Origin: JACQFZ01 sp045810625
GTDB lineage: Bacteria; Pseudomonadota; Gammaproteobacteria; Acidiferrobacterales; Sulfurifustaceae
Direction: 5' to 3'
Assembly: GCA_045810625.1 (NCBI GenBank)
Contig: JBJMVQ010000057.1
Span: 1-64,000, forward strand
Length of the DNA: 64,000 nucleotides
Shown: in pieces, positions 16,089-23,976 of the stretch
Layout: every line of letters begins with the position of its first letter
Numbering within the stretch: the stretch's first letter is position 1
Made by a program: the position numbers and the translations under genes
Notes under the pieces: generated by a model
Told to the model about the DNA's origin: nothing
Database searches by the model: none
The model's input: the letters and a program-made list of their open reading frames with translations, nothing else

Positions 16089-19000
16089 GCGCTGCTTCCA
16101 TCACCGCCTGTTCTTCGGGGATACCCGCTTGGCGGGCTTTGTTGATGGCGGCAAGCACGCGCTTGTAGTCCTTCGGCATCACTTTGATGAATTTCGCCTG
16201 CGACGCTTTCCAACGATCGAGCAGGCGTTGGGCGAGCGTCGAGTTCGTGTAACGCACGTGGCGTTTCAGCAACTCCTTCACCAACTCGACATCGTCGCTG
16301 TGGAGCGCTTCGAGCTCGACCATTTCAAGATTGCAGCGCCGGCGGAAATCGCCGTTGACGTCGAGCACGAACGCGAGGCCGCCGGACATACCGGCCGCGA
16401 AATTGCGCCCCGTCGGACCGATGACGACGACGCGACCACCGGTCATGTACTCGCACCCGTGATCGCCCACCCCTTCGACGACCGCCGCCGCGCCCGAATT
16501 GCGCACGCAGAAGCGCTCACCCGCCACGCCGCGGAAGTACGCCTCGCCGCTCGTCGCACCGTAGAGGGCGACGTTGCCGACGAGAATATTCTCCTCCGCG
16601 ACGAAGCCGGCCTGACGCGGCGGATAGATCGCTAGTTTTCCGCCCGAGAGTCCCTTGCCGACGTAATCGTTGGCATCTCCTTCGAGCGTGAGCGTGATGC
16701 CTCTCGGCAGGAACGCGCCGAAGCTTTGGCCCGCGGAGCCGTTGAAATGGATGCGGATCGTGTCTTCCGGCAACCCTTCCGCTCCGTAGCGCTTCGTTAC
16801 CTCGTAACCAAGGAGAGTTCCAACCGTGCGATTGGTGTTCCGAATCGGCAGGATGATGTCGACCGGTTTCTTCTTTTCGAGCGCTTCCTGGCAGAGCGGG
16901 ATGATCGTCGTCCGATCGAGGGCGCGATCGAGCGCATGGTCCTGCTCGCGAACGCGCCGGATGGCGACATCCGAGCCGGTCTTCGGCTGGAACAGGATCT
17001 TCGAGAAATCGAGGCCGCGCGCCTTCCAATGATCGATGGCCGGCCGCACGTTCAGGCGATCTACGCGTCCGATCATCTCGTCCATCCTGCGGAAGCCGAG
17101 CATCGCCATGTGCTCGCGCACTTCTTGGGCCACGAAGCGGAAGTAATTGACGACGTGATCGGGATTCCCGGCGAACCGTTTGCGCAGCTCGGGGTCTTGC
17201 GTGGCAATGCCGACCGGGCACGTGTTCAGGTGACACACGCGCATCATGATGCAGCCGAGCACCGTGAGCGGCGCGATCGAGAAGCCAAACTCCTCGGCGC
17301 CGAGCAGCGCCGCGATCGCGACGTCGCGACCGGTCTTCATCTGGCCGTCGGTCTGCACGACAATGCGGTCGCGCAGCTTGTTCATCACCAGGACTTGCTG
17401 CGTTTCCGCGAGACCGAGTTCCCACGGCAAACCGGCGTGTTTGATCGATGACAGCGGGCTCGCGCCCGTGCCGCCGTCATGACCCGAGATGAGCACGACG
17501 TCCGCGTGCGCCTTGGCCACGCCGGCTGCGACGGTTCCTACGCCCACCTCCGCGACGAGCTTCACGTGGATGCGCGACTCGGGGTTCGAATTCTTGAGGT
17601 CGTGGATGAGCTGCGCGAGGTCTTCGATCGAGTAAATGTCGTGATGCGGCGGCGGCGAAATCAAACCGACGCCCGGCGTCGAATGGCGCACTTTAGCGAT
17701 CGGCGGGTACACCTTGTGCCCCGGCAATTGCCCGCCCTCGCCCGGCTTCGCGCCTTGCGCCATCTTGATTTGCAGATCGGTCGCGTTGACGAGGTAATGG
17801 CTCGTCACGCCGAAGCGGCCGGAAGCCACCTGCTTGATGCGCGAGTTGCGGTTCGTGCCATAGCGCTCGGGGTCCTCGCCGCCTTCGCCGCAATTCGAGC
17901 GCGCGCCGATCTTGTTCATCGCGATGGCCAGCGCTTCGTGCGCTTCGATGCTGATCGAGCCGTAGGACATGGCGCCGGTCGCAAAGCGCTTCATGATCGA
18001 CTCGACCGACTCGACCTCCTCGATCGGAAGCGGTTTGTCGGCGGGCTTGAACGACATCAGACCGCGCAGCGTCGCGAGATTGCGATCGCCGTCGTCACAC
18101 GCTTTGGAGAACTCCTTGAACAGCGTGTAGGAGTTGGTGCGCGCGGCGTGCTGCAGCTTCGCAACCGTGTCCGGGTTCAGCATGTGCTTCTCGCCGTCGC
18201 GGCGCCATTGGTACTGTCCGCCCCAATCGAGATCGAGCGGACCGGCCGGACGGTCCGGATAAGCACGGTGATGGCGTAGCGCCGTCTCCTGTGCGACAAC
18301 GTCGATATTGATGCCGCCGACGCGCGACGGCGTGCCGGTGAAGTACTGATCGACGAACGTCTTGTCGAGTCCCACGGCCTCGAAAATCTGAGCGCCGCGG
18401 TAGGACTGGATGGTGGAGATCCCCATCTTCGAGATCACCTTCACCACGCCTTTGCTGAGCGCCTTGATGTAGTTCTTGACGGCTTTCGCGTGATTGACGC
18501 CCGGCAGCGATCCCTGCTGGATCATGTCATCGAGCGTTTCGAACGCGAGGTACGGACAGACGGCGCCGGCACCGTAACCGAGCAGCAGCGCCATGTGGTG
18601 CACCTCACGAGGCTCGCCCGACTCCACGACCAGGCCGACGCGAACGCGCGAACCCTGTCGAACCAGGTAGTGATGCACGGCGGCCGTAGCGAGCAACGCC
18701 GGAATCGGCGCGTTCTGCGCATCGATGCCGCGGTCGGAAAGTATGAGGAACGTGTAGCCCTGCGCGATCGCCTCCGACGCCTTACGACAGAGATCGTCGA
18801 GCGCGCGCGCGAGGCCGGCGCCGCCGGAACCGGCGGGGAAGAGCATCGGCAGCGTCGCGGTGCGGAAGCCGTTGCGATCGAGGTGACGAATCTTCTCGAG
18901 CTCCTCGACGCCGAGGATCGGCGTTTGGAGCTTGAGCAGCCGGCAAGCCTCGGGCCCGGGCTGCAGCAGGTTGCTTTCCGGTCCGATCGGGGTTTCGATC

Positions 19001-20622
19001 TGCGTCACCAGCTGCTCGCGAATGGCATCGAGCGGCGGGTTCGTGACCTGCGCGAACAATTGCTTGAAGTAGTCGTAGAGCACGCGCGGCCGATCGGACA
19101 GCACCGCGAGCGCGGTGTCGTTGCCCATCGATCCAACCGCTTCCTCGCCGTTCAACGCCATCGGCGTGACCAAGATGCGCAAGTCCTCGAGCGTGTAGCC
19201 GAACGCTTGCTGGCGCGAGAAAACCGTCGCGTGATCGGGCTCCGGAACGTGCGGCGGCGTCGGCAGATCGGCGATCGGCACCATGTTTTCCTGGAGCCAC
19301 CGCTGGTACGGCTGAGCCGAGGTGTAGCGTTTCTTGATCTCCGCATCCTCGATGATGCGCCCCTCGCGCGTATCCACGAGGAATATCCGACCCGGATGCA
19401 GTCGCTCTTTGATGAGCACGTTCTCGGGCGGAATGTCGAGCACACCGACTTCCGAGGCCATTACCACGAGGCCGTCTTTGGTTACGTAGTAGCGCGACGG
19501 ACGGAGACCGTTGCGGTCGAGCACGGCGCCGATAACGGTACCGTCGGTGAACGCGATCGACGCCGGGCCGTCCCACGGCTCCATCAAGCAACCGTGATAC
19601 TCGTAGAACGCCTTGCGCTCCTCGTCCATCATCTCGTGGCCGCTCCAGGCCTCGGGAATCATCATGAGGACCGCGTGTGGAAGCTCGCGACCGCCCATGT
19701 GCAGGAATTCGAGGACATTGTCGAAGCACGCCGAATCCGAACCGCCCTCGATAACGATCGGGAGGATCTTCTTCAGATCGTCACCGAAGAGCGGCGAGGC
19801 GCAGAGCGCCTCACGGGCGCGCATCCAATTGACGTTTCCGCGCACCGTATTGATTTCACCGTTGTGCGCGAGGAAACGATAGGGATGCGCCAGCGGCCAC
19901 GACGGGAACGTATTGGTCGAGAACCGCGAGTGCACCAAGGCCAGCGCCGATTCCATCTGTGGATCCGAAAGATCCGGATACATGAGCCGCAGCTGGCTCG
20001 GCGTCAGCATCCCTTTATAAATGATGGTCCGCGCCGAAAGGCTCGGGACGTAAAAAAGCTTTTTCTCGCTAAGGTCCGATTGGGCGACGGCGCGCTCGGC
20101 GCGCTTGCGGATGACGTAAAGCTTGCGCTCGAACGCGGGTTCATCGGCCAAACCCCCGCCACGGCCGACAAAAACCTGCTTGAACGTCGGCTCGGCGGCG
20201 CGCGCCGAGGGACCGAGGGACGAATCATCGGTTGGAACATCGCGCCAACCGAGGACGGTCTGGCCTTCCTCGCGCGCGATCTGCTCTAACGTAGCCTGGC
20301 ACTGTTTCGCCTGCGCCGGATCGCGCGGCAGGAACACTAGTCCCGCGCCATAGTTCCCGGGAGCCGGCAATTGCATGCCGAGCATCCCGCACTCGCGCGC
20401 GAAGAACGCGTGCGGCATTTGAATGAGGATACCGGCGCCGTCGCCGGTGTTCTCTTCGCACCCGCAAGCGCCTCGATGTTCGAGATTCTTAAGGATAGTT
20501 AGCGCGTTCGCGATGATCGCGTGGGACTTGCGCCCCTTCATATCAACGACAAAGCCGACGCCACACGCGTCGTGCTCGCGCGACGGGTCATACAGACCGT
20601 TATTCTGTTCCTGCCGGTTCAA
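16081..20622 (-). CDS. gltB: Glutamate synthase large (alpha) subunit
   Basis: Makes two glutamates from glutamine and 2-oxoglutarate. The 1513-residue protein has an N-terminal class II glutaminase domain whose nucleophile is Cys20 (DACGVGF), so a 19-residue propeptide should be removed. The central and FMN-binding synthase domains follow, with 3Fe-4S cysteines in CIMMRVCHLNTCPVG near residue 1125, and a C-terminal GXGXG beta-helix domain. Length and order match the bacterial NADPH enzyme. It is led by a good sigma-70 promoter and a leader hairpin, and is coupled to gltD. Confidence 0.97.
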   Translation of the reverse strand: MNRQEQNNGLYDPSREHDACGVGFVVDMKGRKSHAIIANALTILKNLEHRGACGCEENTGDGAGILIQMPHAFFARECGMLGMQLPAPGNYGAGLVFLPRDPAQAKQCQATLEQIAREEGQTVLGWRDVPTDDSSLGPSARAAEPTFKQVFVGRGGGLADEPAFERKLYVIRKRAERAVAQSDLSEKKLFYVPSLSARTIIYKGMLTPSQLRLMYPDLSDPQMESALALVHSRFSTNTFPSWPLAHPYRFLAHNGEINTVRGNVNWMRAREALCASPLFGDDLKKILPIVIEGGSDSACFDNVLEFLHMGGRELPHAVLMMIPEAWSGHEMMDEERKAFYEYHGCLMEPWDGPASIAFTDGTVIGAVLDRNGLRPSRYYVTKDGLVVMASEVGVLDIPPENVLIKERLHPGRIFLVDTREGRIIEDAEIKKRYTSAQPYQRWLQENMVPIADLPTPPHVPEPDHATVFSRQQAFGYTLEDLRILVTPMALNGEEAVGSMGNDTALAVLSDRPRVLYDYFKQLFAQVTNPPLDAIREQLVTQIETPIGPESNLLQPGPEACRLLKLQTPILGVEELEKIRHLDRNGFRTATLPMLFPAGSGGAGLARALDDLCRKASEAIAQGYTFLILSDRGIDAQNAPIPALLATAAVHHYLVRQGSRVRVGLVVESGEPREVHHMALLLGYGAGAVCPYLAFETLDDMIQQGSLPGVNHAKAVKNYIKALSKGVVKVISKMGISTIQSYRGAQIFEAVGLDKTFVDQYFTGTPSRVGGINIDVVAQETALRHHRAYPDRPAGPLDLDWGGQYQWRRDGEKHMLNPDTVAKLQHAARTNSYTLFKEFSKACDDGDRNLATLRGLMSFKPADKPLPIEEVESVESIMKRFATGAMSYGSISIEAHEALAIAMNKIGARSNCGEGGEDPERYGTNRNSRIKQVASGRFGVTSHYLVNATDLQIKMAQGAKPGEGGQLPGHKVYPPIAKVRHSTPGVGLISPPPHHDIYSIEDLAQLIHDLKNSNPESRIHVKLVAEVGVGTVAAGVAKAHADVVLISGHDGGTGASPLSSIKHAGLPWELGLAETQQVLVMNKLRDRIVVQTDGQMKTGRDVAIAALLGAEEFGFSIAPLTVLGCIMMRVCHLNTCPVGIATQDPELRKRFAGNPDHVVNYFRFVAQEVREHMAMLGFRRMDEMIGRVDRLNVRPAIDHWKARGLDFSKILFQPKTGSDVAIRRVREQDHALDRALDRTTIIPLCQEALEKKKPVDIILPIRNTNRTVGTLLGYEVTKRYGAEGLPEDTIRIHFNGSAGQSFGAFLPRGITLTLEGDANDYVGKGLSGGKLAIYPPRQAGFVAEENILVGNVALYGATSGEAYFRGVAGERFCVRNSGAAAVVEGVGDHGCEYMTGGRVVVIGPTGRNFAAGMSGGLAFVLDVNGDFRRRCNLEMVELEALHSDDVELVKELLKRHVRYTNSTLAQRLLDRWKASQAKFIKVMPKDYKRVLAAINKARQAGIPEEQAVMEAAHG

Positions 20623-20649
20623 GTCGGATCACCCAAAGTTTCGACCGAC

Positions 20650-20675
20650 GGTCTGCCCGACCTGCCGGGCAGACC
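20650..20675 (-). other. Leader hairpin upstream of gltB
   Basis: A perfect 10-bp stem (arms GGTCTGCCCG at 20650-20659 and CGGGCAGACC at 20666-20675) with a six-base loop lies between the gltB promoter and the gltB start, so it should be in the 5' untranslated RNA. No U-run follows it on the minus strand, so it is not a simple terminator. Confidence 0.6.
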
Positions 20676-20702
20676 TGAAAATCAGCGGCCAAAGGGGGAA
20701 AA

Positions 20703-20731
20703 AGTATACCGGCGAGGGGAGGGGTCTTCAA
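20703..20731 (-). promoter_or_regulatory. Sigma-70-type promoter for gltB
   Basis: Read on the minus strand: -35 TTGAAG (20726-20731), a 17-base spacer, and -10 TATACT (20703-20708). This is the clearest sigma-70 promoter in the window. Transcription should begin near 20695, giving a leader of about 73 bases. Confidence 0.65.
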
Positions 20732-20760
20732 CGGAAACGCTCATGCGTTCCGGAACGAGG

Positions 20761-21945
20761 CTATTCCCAATCTCCGGACTGCAGCAGTCGGGCTTGCTCG
20801 CGGATCGCATACCGGTCCGTCATGCCCGCGATATAGTCGGCAATCACCCGTGCTCGGGACCCATCCGGGGCCGGCCCGCTCGGTTGCGCAATCCGCTCGC
20901 GATACTCGGGTGGCAACAACTCGGGCTGTCGCCAAAAAAGCTCAAAAAGCTCCCGGATGGTCTTGGCCGCCTTGCCGCTCATCTCCCTCACACGTGCGTG
21001 GGCGTACAGATTGAGGCGGAGGAACCGCTTGAGGTCCAGGATCGACGCGTGGATTCCCTCGCTGTATGCCGCGAGCGGTTCGGCAAGACGGCGAACATGC
21101 TCAATCGTCTGCACGCCGGCCGCGTCGATGCGCGCCCGGGTTTCCTCGATCATGTCGCTGACCATCCGGTTGATCATTCGGCGGATGGTCTCGTGGACGC
21201 GGCGGCGCACCGGGAGCCCGGGATAACGCCGCGTTACTTCTTGATAGGGGCGAGCGAACAGCTCCACTTCCTCCAGCTGCTCCATCGACAATAGCCCGGA
21301 ACGCAGGCCGTCGTCGATGTCGTGATTGTTGTAGGCAATCTCGTCGGCAAGATTCGCAACTTGCGCTTCCAGACCGGGCTGCGTTTTCTCGAGGAAGCGG
21401 CGGCCCAGTTCACCGAGCGCGCGTGCATTCTTGACCGAGCAGTGCTTGAGAATGCCCTCGCGAGTTTCGAACATGAGGTTGAGTCCGGCGAATTCCGCAT
21501 ACCGCTCCTCGAGCAGATCGACGACCCGTAACGACTGGAGGTTATGCTCGAAACCGCCGTACTCGCGCATACATTCATTGAGCGCGTCCTGGCCGGTATG
21601 ACCGAACGGGGTATGGCCGAGATCGTGCGCGAGCGCGATGGCTTCGATCAGGTCTTCGTTCAACCCGAGCGCTCGCGCGATCGAGCGGCCGATCTGCGCG
21701 ACTTCGATCGAATGCGTGAGCCGCGTGCGAAACATATCGCCTTCGTGGTTCACGAAAACCTGCGTCTTGTATTCGAGGCGGCGAAACGCGCCGCAATGAA
21801 TAATGCGATCACGATCCCGCTGATACTCGCCGCGGTACTTCGGCACCGGCTCTGCATGAACCCGTCCGCGCGAGCGGTTTTCGTGTGCGGCGTAAGGGGC
21901 GAGCGGCCGCGGAGCGAAGGAGGGCGGGGCGGGTTCGAGTGACAT
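20761..21945 (-). CDS. dgt: dGTPase-like HD-domain triphosphohydrolase
   Basis: Hydrolyses deoxynucleoside triphosphates to nucleoside and triphosphate, adjusting dNTP pools. The HD metal site is visible: H78 in RLTHSIEV, then H107-D108 and H111 in AHDLGHTPFGHTG, plus the later histidine-aspartate helix ADEIAYNNHDIDDG. At 394 residues it is the shorter deoxyguanosinetriphosphate triphosphohydrolase-like type, not the 505-residue Escherichia coli form, so substrate preference may be broader than dGTP. It starts eight bases after the aroB stop and precedes gltB, consistent with an aroK-aroB-dgt transcript. Confidence 0.93.
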   Translation of the reverse strand: MSLEPAPPSFAPRPLAPYAAHENRSRGRVHAEPVPKYRGEYQRDRDRIIHCGAFRRLEYKTQVFVNHEGDMFRTRLTHSIEVAQIGRSIARALGLNEDLIEAIALAHDLGHTPFGHTGQDALNECMREYGGFEHNLQSLRVVDLLEERYAEFAGLNLMFETREGILKHCSVKNARALGELGRRFLEKTQPGLEAQVANLADEIAYNNHDIDDGLRSGLLSMEQLEEVELFARPYQEVTRRYPGLPVRRRVHETIRRMINRMVSDMIEETRARIDAAGVQTIEHVRRLAEPLAAYSEGIHASILDLKRFLRLNLYAHARVREMSGKAAKTIRELFELFWRQPELLPPEYRERIAQPSGPAPDGSRARVIADYIAGMTDRYAIREQARLLQSGDWE

Positions 21946-21953
21946 GCCGGGCG

Positions 21954-23039
21954 TCAGTTGCAGTACGCGGTGAGCGTTTGTTCGAGCAGCGCTGGAGGAA
22001 AGTCGGCGGTGACGGTCGCCCGTCCGAGCCGCTCCAACAGAACCAGCCGGACCTTACCGCGCTCGGCTTTTTTATCGACGGCCATCAGCTCGTGCAGCTC
22101 GGCACCCCTGGCCCCGGATGGCGGACGTATCGGAAGGCCGGCCGCCGCCAGAATCCGGTTCACCCGCTCCGCATCCGCGGCGTCCAGCCATCCGATGCGG
22201 CGCGACAGATCGGCGGCCATCGCCATGCCGGCCGCAACCGCTTCGCCGTGCAGCCAGTCGCGATACTCGAGATAGGTCTCGATCGCGTGCCCAAAAGTGT
22301 GCCCGAAATTGAGAATCGCCCGAACGTTGCTCTCGCGCTCGTCCTGCGCCACCACTTCGGCTTTGTTGCGACACGAACGCTCGATGACGTAGCCGAGCGC
22401 TTCCGCGTCACGCGCCAGGACCCGGCTCAAATTCTTTTCGAGCCAGAGAAAAAAGTCGGGATCGCGGATCAGACCGTACTTGATCACCTCGGCGACTCCC
22501 GCGCGGAGTTCCCGATCGGGCAGCGTGCGCAAGGTGCCGGTGTCGATGATCACCGCCTGCGGCTGGTAAAAAGCCCCGATCATATTCTTGCCGAGCGGAT
22601 GATTGACGCCGGTCTTACCACCGACGGAAGAATCGACTTGCGCGAGCAGCGTCGTGGGAATTTGCACGAACGGAACGCCGCGCTGGTAACAAGCGGCGGC
22701 GAACCCGGCCATGTCACCGACGACCCCGCCGCCGAGCGCCACCATGAGCGTATGCCGGTCGCAGCGCGTTTCGAGCAGCTTATCGAATATGGTGTTCAGG
22801 ATCGCGAGCGTCTTGTACTGCTCACCGTCGGGGAGAATGATCTCCACCGGATTGCCGAGCGCAGACGCGGCCGCGGCGCGCACCTGCGGAAGGTAAAGCG
22901 GCGCGAGCGTTTCGTTGGTGACGATCGCGACCCGGCGGCCTCCGGCGTAAGCAGCCAGCAGATCGGCACGCGCGAGCAGTCCCGGTCCTATGTGGATCGG
23001 GTAACTGCGTTCACCGAGCTCAACTTGTAGCGTCCTCAT
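21954..23039 (-). CDS. aroB: 3-dehydroquinate synthase
   Basis: Second step of the shikimate pathway: converts DAHP to 3-dehydroquinate using NAD and zinc. The 361-residue protein shows PDGEQYKT, the NAD-binding LGGGVVGDMAGF, KTGVNHPLGKNMIGAF, and the zinc histidines in FGHTFGHAIE. Its start lies 20 bases inside the end of aroK, a strong overlap that implies coupled translation with shikimate kinase. Confidence 0.97.
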   Translation of the reverse strand: MRTLQVELGERSYPIHIGPGLLARADLLAAYAGGRRVAIVTNETLAPLYLPQVRAAAASALGNPVEIILPDGEQYKTLAILNTIFDKLLETRCDRHTLMVALGGGVVGDMAGFAAACYQRGVPFVQIPTTLLAQVDSSVGGKTGVNHPLGKNMIGAFYQPQAVIIDTGTLRTLPDRELRAGVAEVIKYGLIRDPDFFLWLEKNLSRVLARDAEALGYVIERSCRNKAEVVAQDERESNVRAILNFGHTFGHAIETYLEYRDWLHGEAVAAGMAMAADLSRRIGWLDAADAERVNRILAAAGLPIRPPSGARGAELHELMAVDKKAERGKVRLVLLERLGRATVTADFPPALLEQTLTAYCN

Positions 23040-23562
23040 TGTTCGATAGTGCGCGAATCTTCACCGCCACTTCCTGCGCGATAACCGGAGGCGCCCGGTG
23101 ATCGGTAGTCACAACGACGTGGGCCGTCGCCCGATAGAGCGGCTCTCGCACCCGCATAATTTCCTCAAACGTCGACCGACGCTCGCCGTCATGCAGCAAT
23201 GGGCGATGCCGGTCGCGATGGGTGCGCGCCACGAGTGTATCGATCGGCGCCTGTAGATAGACGACCGTCCCGCGCGACTTGAGCAGCTCACGATTACGCT
23301 CGTTCAGCACAGCGCCGCCGCCGGTCGCGAGCACGATGCCGTCGCGGGCCGTGAGCTCTTCGATCACCACGGCTTCGCGCCGGCGGAAACCTTCCTCGCC
23401 TTCGATTTCAAAGATGAGAGGGACACTCGCGCCCGTCCGGCGCTCGATCTCGTGGTCGGAGTCGATGAATTCTCTGCCGAGAAGCTCGGCCAAGTACCTT
23501 CCGATGGTGGATTTGCCCGCACCCATCGGACCGATCAAGAAGACCCGGCCGGCCCCGCTCAT
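23020..23562 (-). CDS. aroK: Shikimate kinase
   Basis: Phosphorylates shikimate at the 3-hydroxyl with ATP. The 180-residue protein has P-loop GPMGAGKST (11-19), the shikimate-binding FIDSDHEIERR, GFRRREA, and ATGGGAV segments, and the lid around DRHRPLL. The start at MSGAGRVFLIG gives the usual length; an ATG at 23598 would add 12 residues. No strong ribosome site precedes either. A terminator about 80 bases upstream separates it from the pil operon, although in related bacteria pilQ and aroK often share a transcript. Confidence 0.95.
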   Translation of the reverse strand: MSGAGRVFLIGPMGAGKSTIGRYLAELLGREFIDSDHEIERRTGASVPLIFEIEGEEGFRRREAVVIEELTARDGIVLATGGGAVLNERNRELLKSRGTVVYLQAPIDTLVARTHRDRHRPLLHDGERRSTFEEIMRVREPLYRATAHVVVTTDHRAPPVIAQEVAVKIRALSNNEDATS

Positions 23563-23641
23563 GAGAGCGGTATGCCAGCAATAGTGACCAGATGTCAAGG
23601 CAGACGCAACGTTTCAGGTGCCGTCTCGACGTCGCTGACGC

Positions 23642-23674
23642 CTCAAAAAGAACGCCGGGCCCACGGCCCGGCGT
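23642..23674 (-). terminator. Rho-independent terminator after the pil genes
   Basis: A perfect 10-bp stem (arms ACGCCGGGCC at 23652-23661 and GGCCCGGCGT at 23665-23674) with a three-base loop is followed on the minus strand by TTCTTTTTG. It should end transcripts coming from pilQ before aroK. Confidence 0.85.
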
Positions 23675-23718
23675 AAATCAAGCTAGGGAAAAAATCTGTT
23701 GTAGCGGACGAGCAAGCC

Positions 23719-23922
23719 TCAGCTGCAGTTCGCCCGGGTTTGTAAACTCCCCGTTCGATCGACAATCAAACGAGATACCGAGCTGACGCTGTAGCAAACT
23801 TCAGCACCAGCGACACCGTCGTAGTCACGGATATCGTAGATCGCAAAGTTTGTGCCGCTAACGTCGTATTGGTGGTAGAGAAGGCGGGACGACAATCGGA
23901 AAATCGCGTACGCCGAGAGTCG
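23719..23922 (-). pseudogene. Gene-like open frame between pilQ and its terminator
   Basis: A minus-strand frame of 67 codons opens after a TGA at 23923-23925 and closes with TGA about 45 bases before the terminator. Its sequence looks protein-like, for instance YDVSGTNFAIYDIRDYDG and AEVCYSVSSVSRLIV, ending TRANCS. It has no ATG or GTG; the only alternative start is a TTG at 23895 without a ribosome site. A neighbouring frame just upstream encodes a hydrophobic stretch (VSLVALATWLTTLG), so a frameshifted or truncated small secreted protein is possible. Family unknown; it could also be chance. Confidence 0.3.
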
Positions 23923-23976
23923 TCAGCCAGGTCGCGAGCGCGACCAAACTGACGATCTCTGGCGTTAGGGAAGGCG

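Larger units (their letters stand above)
23563..23976. other. Spacer between aroK and pilQ
   Basis: This 414-base stretch holds a minus-strand terminator (23642-23674) and, between it and the pilQ stop, a gene-like open frame without a standard start (23719-23922). No other gene was recognised. Confidence 0.6.

Noticed and set aside
15063..16145. Plus-strand frame of 360 codons opposite gltD
   Set aside because: Shadow of gltD caused by the high GC content; Arg/His/Asp-rich with no recognisable domain.
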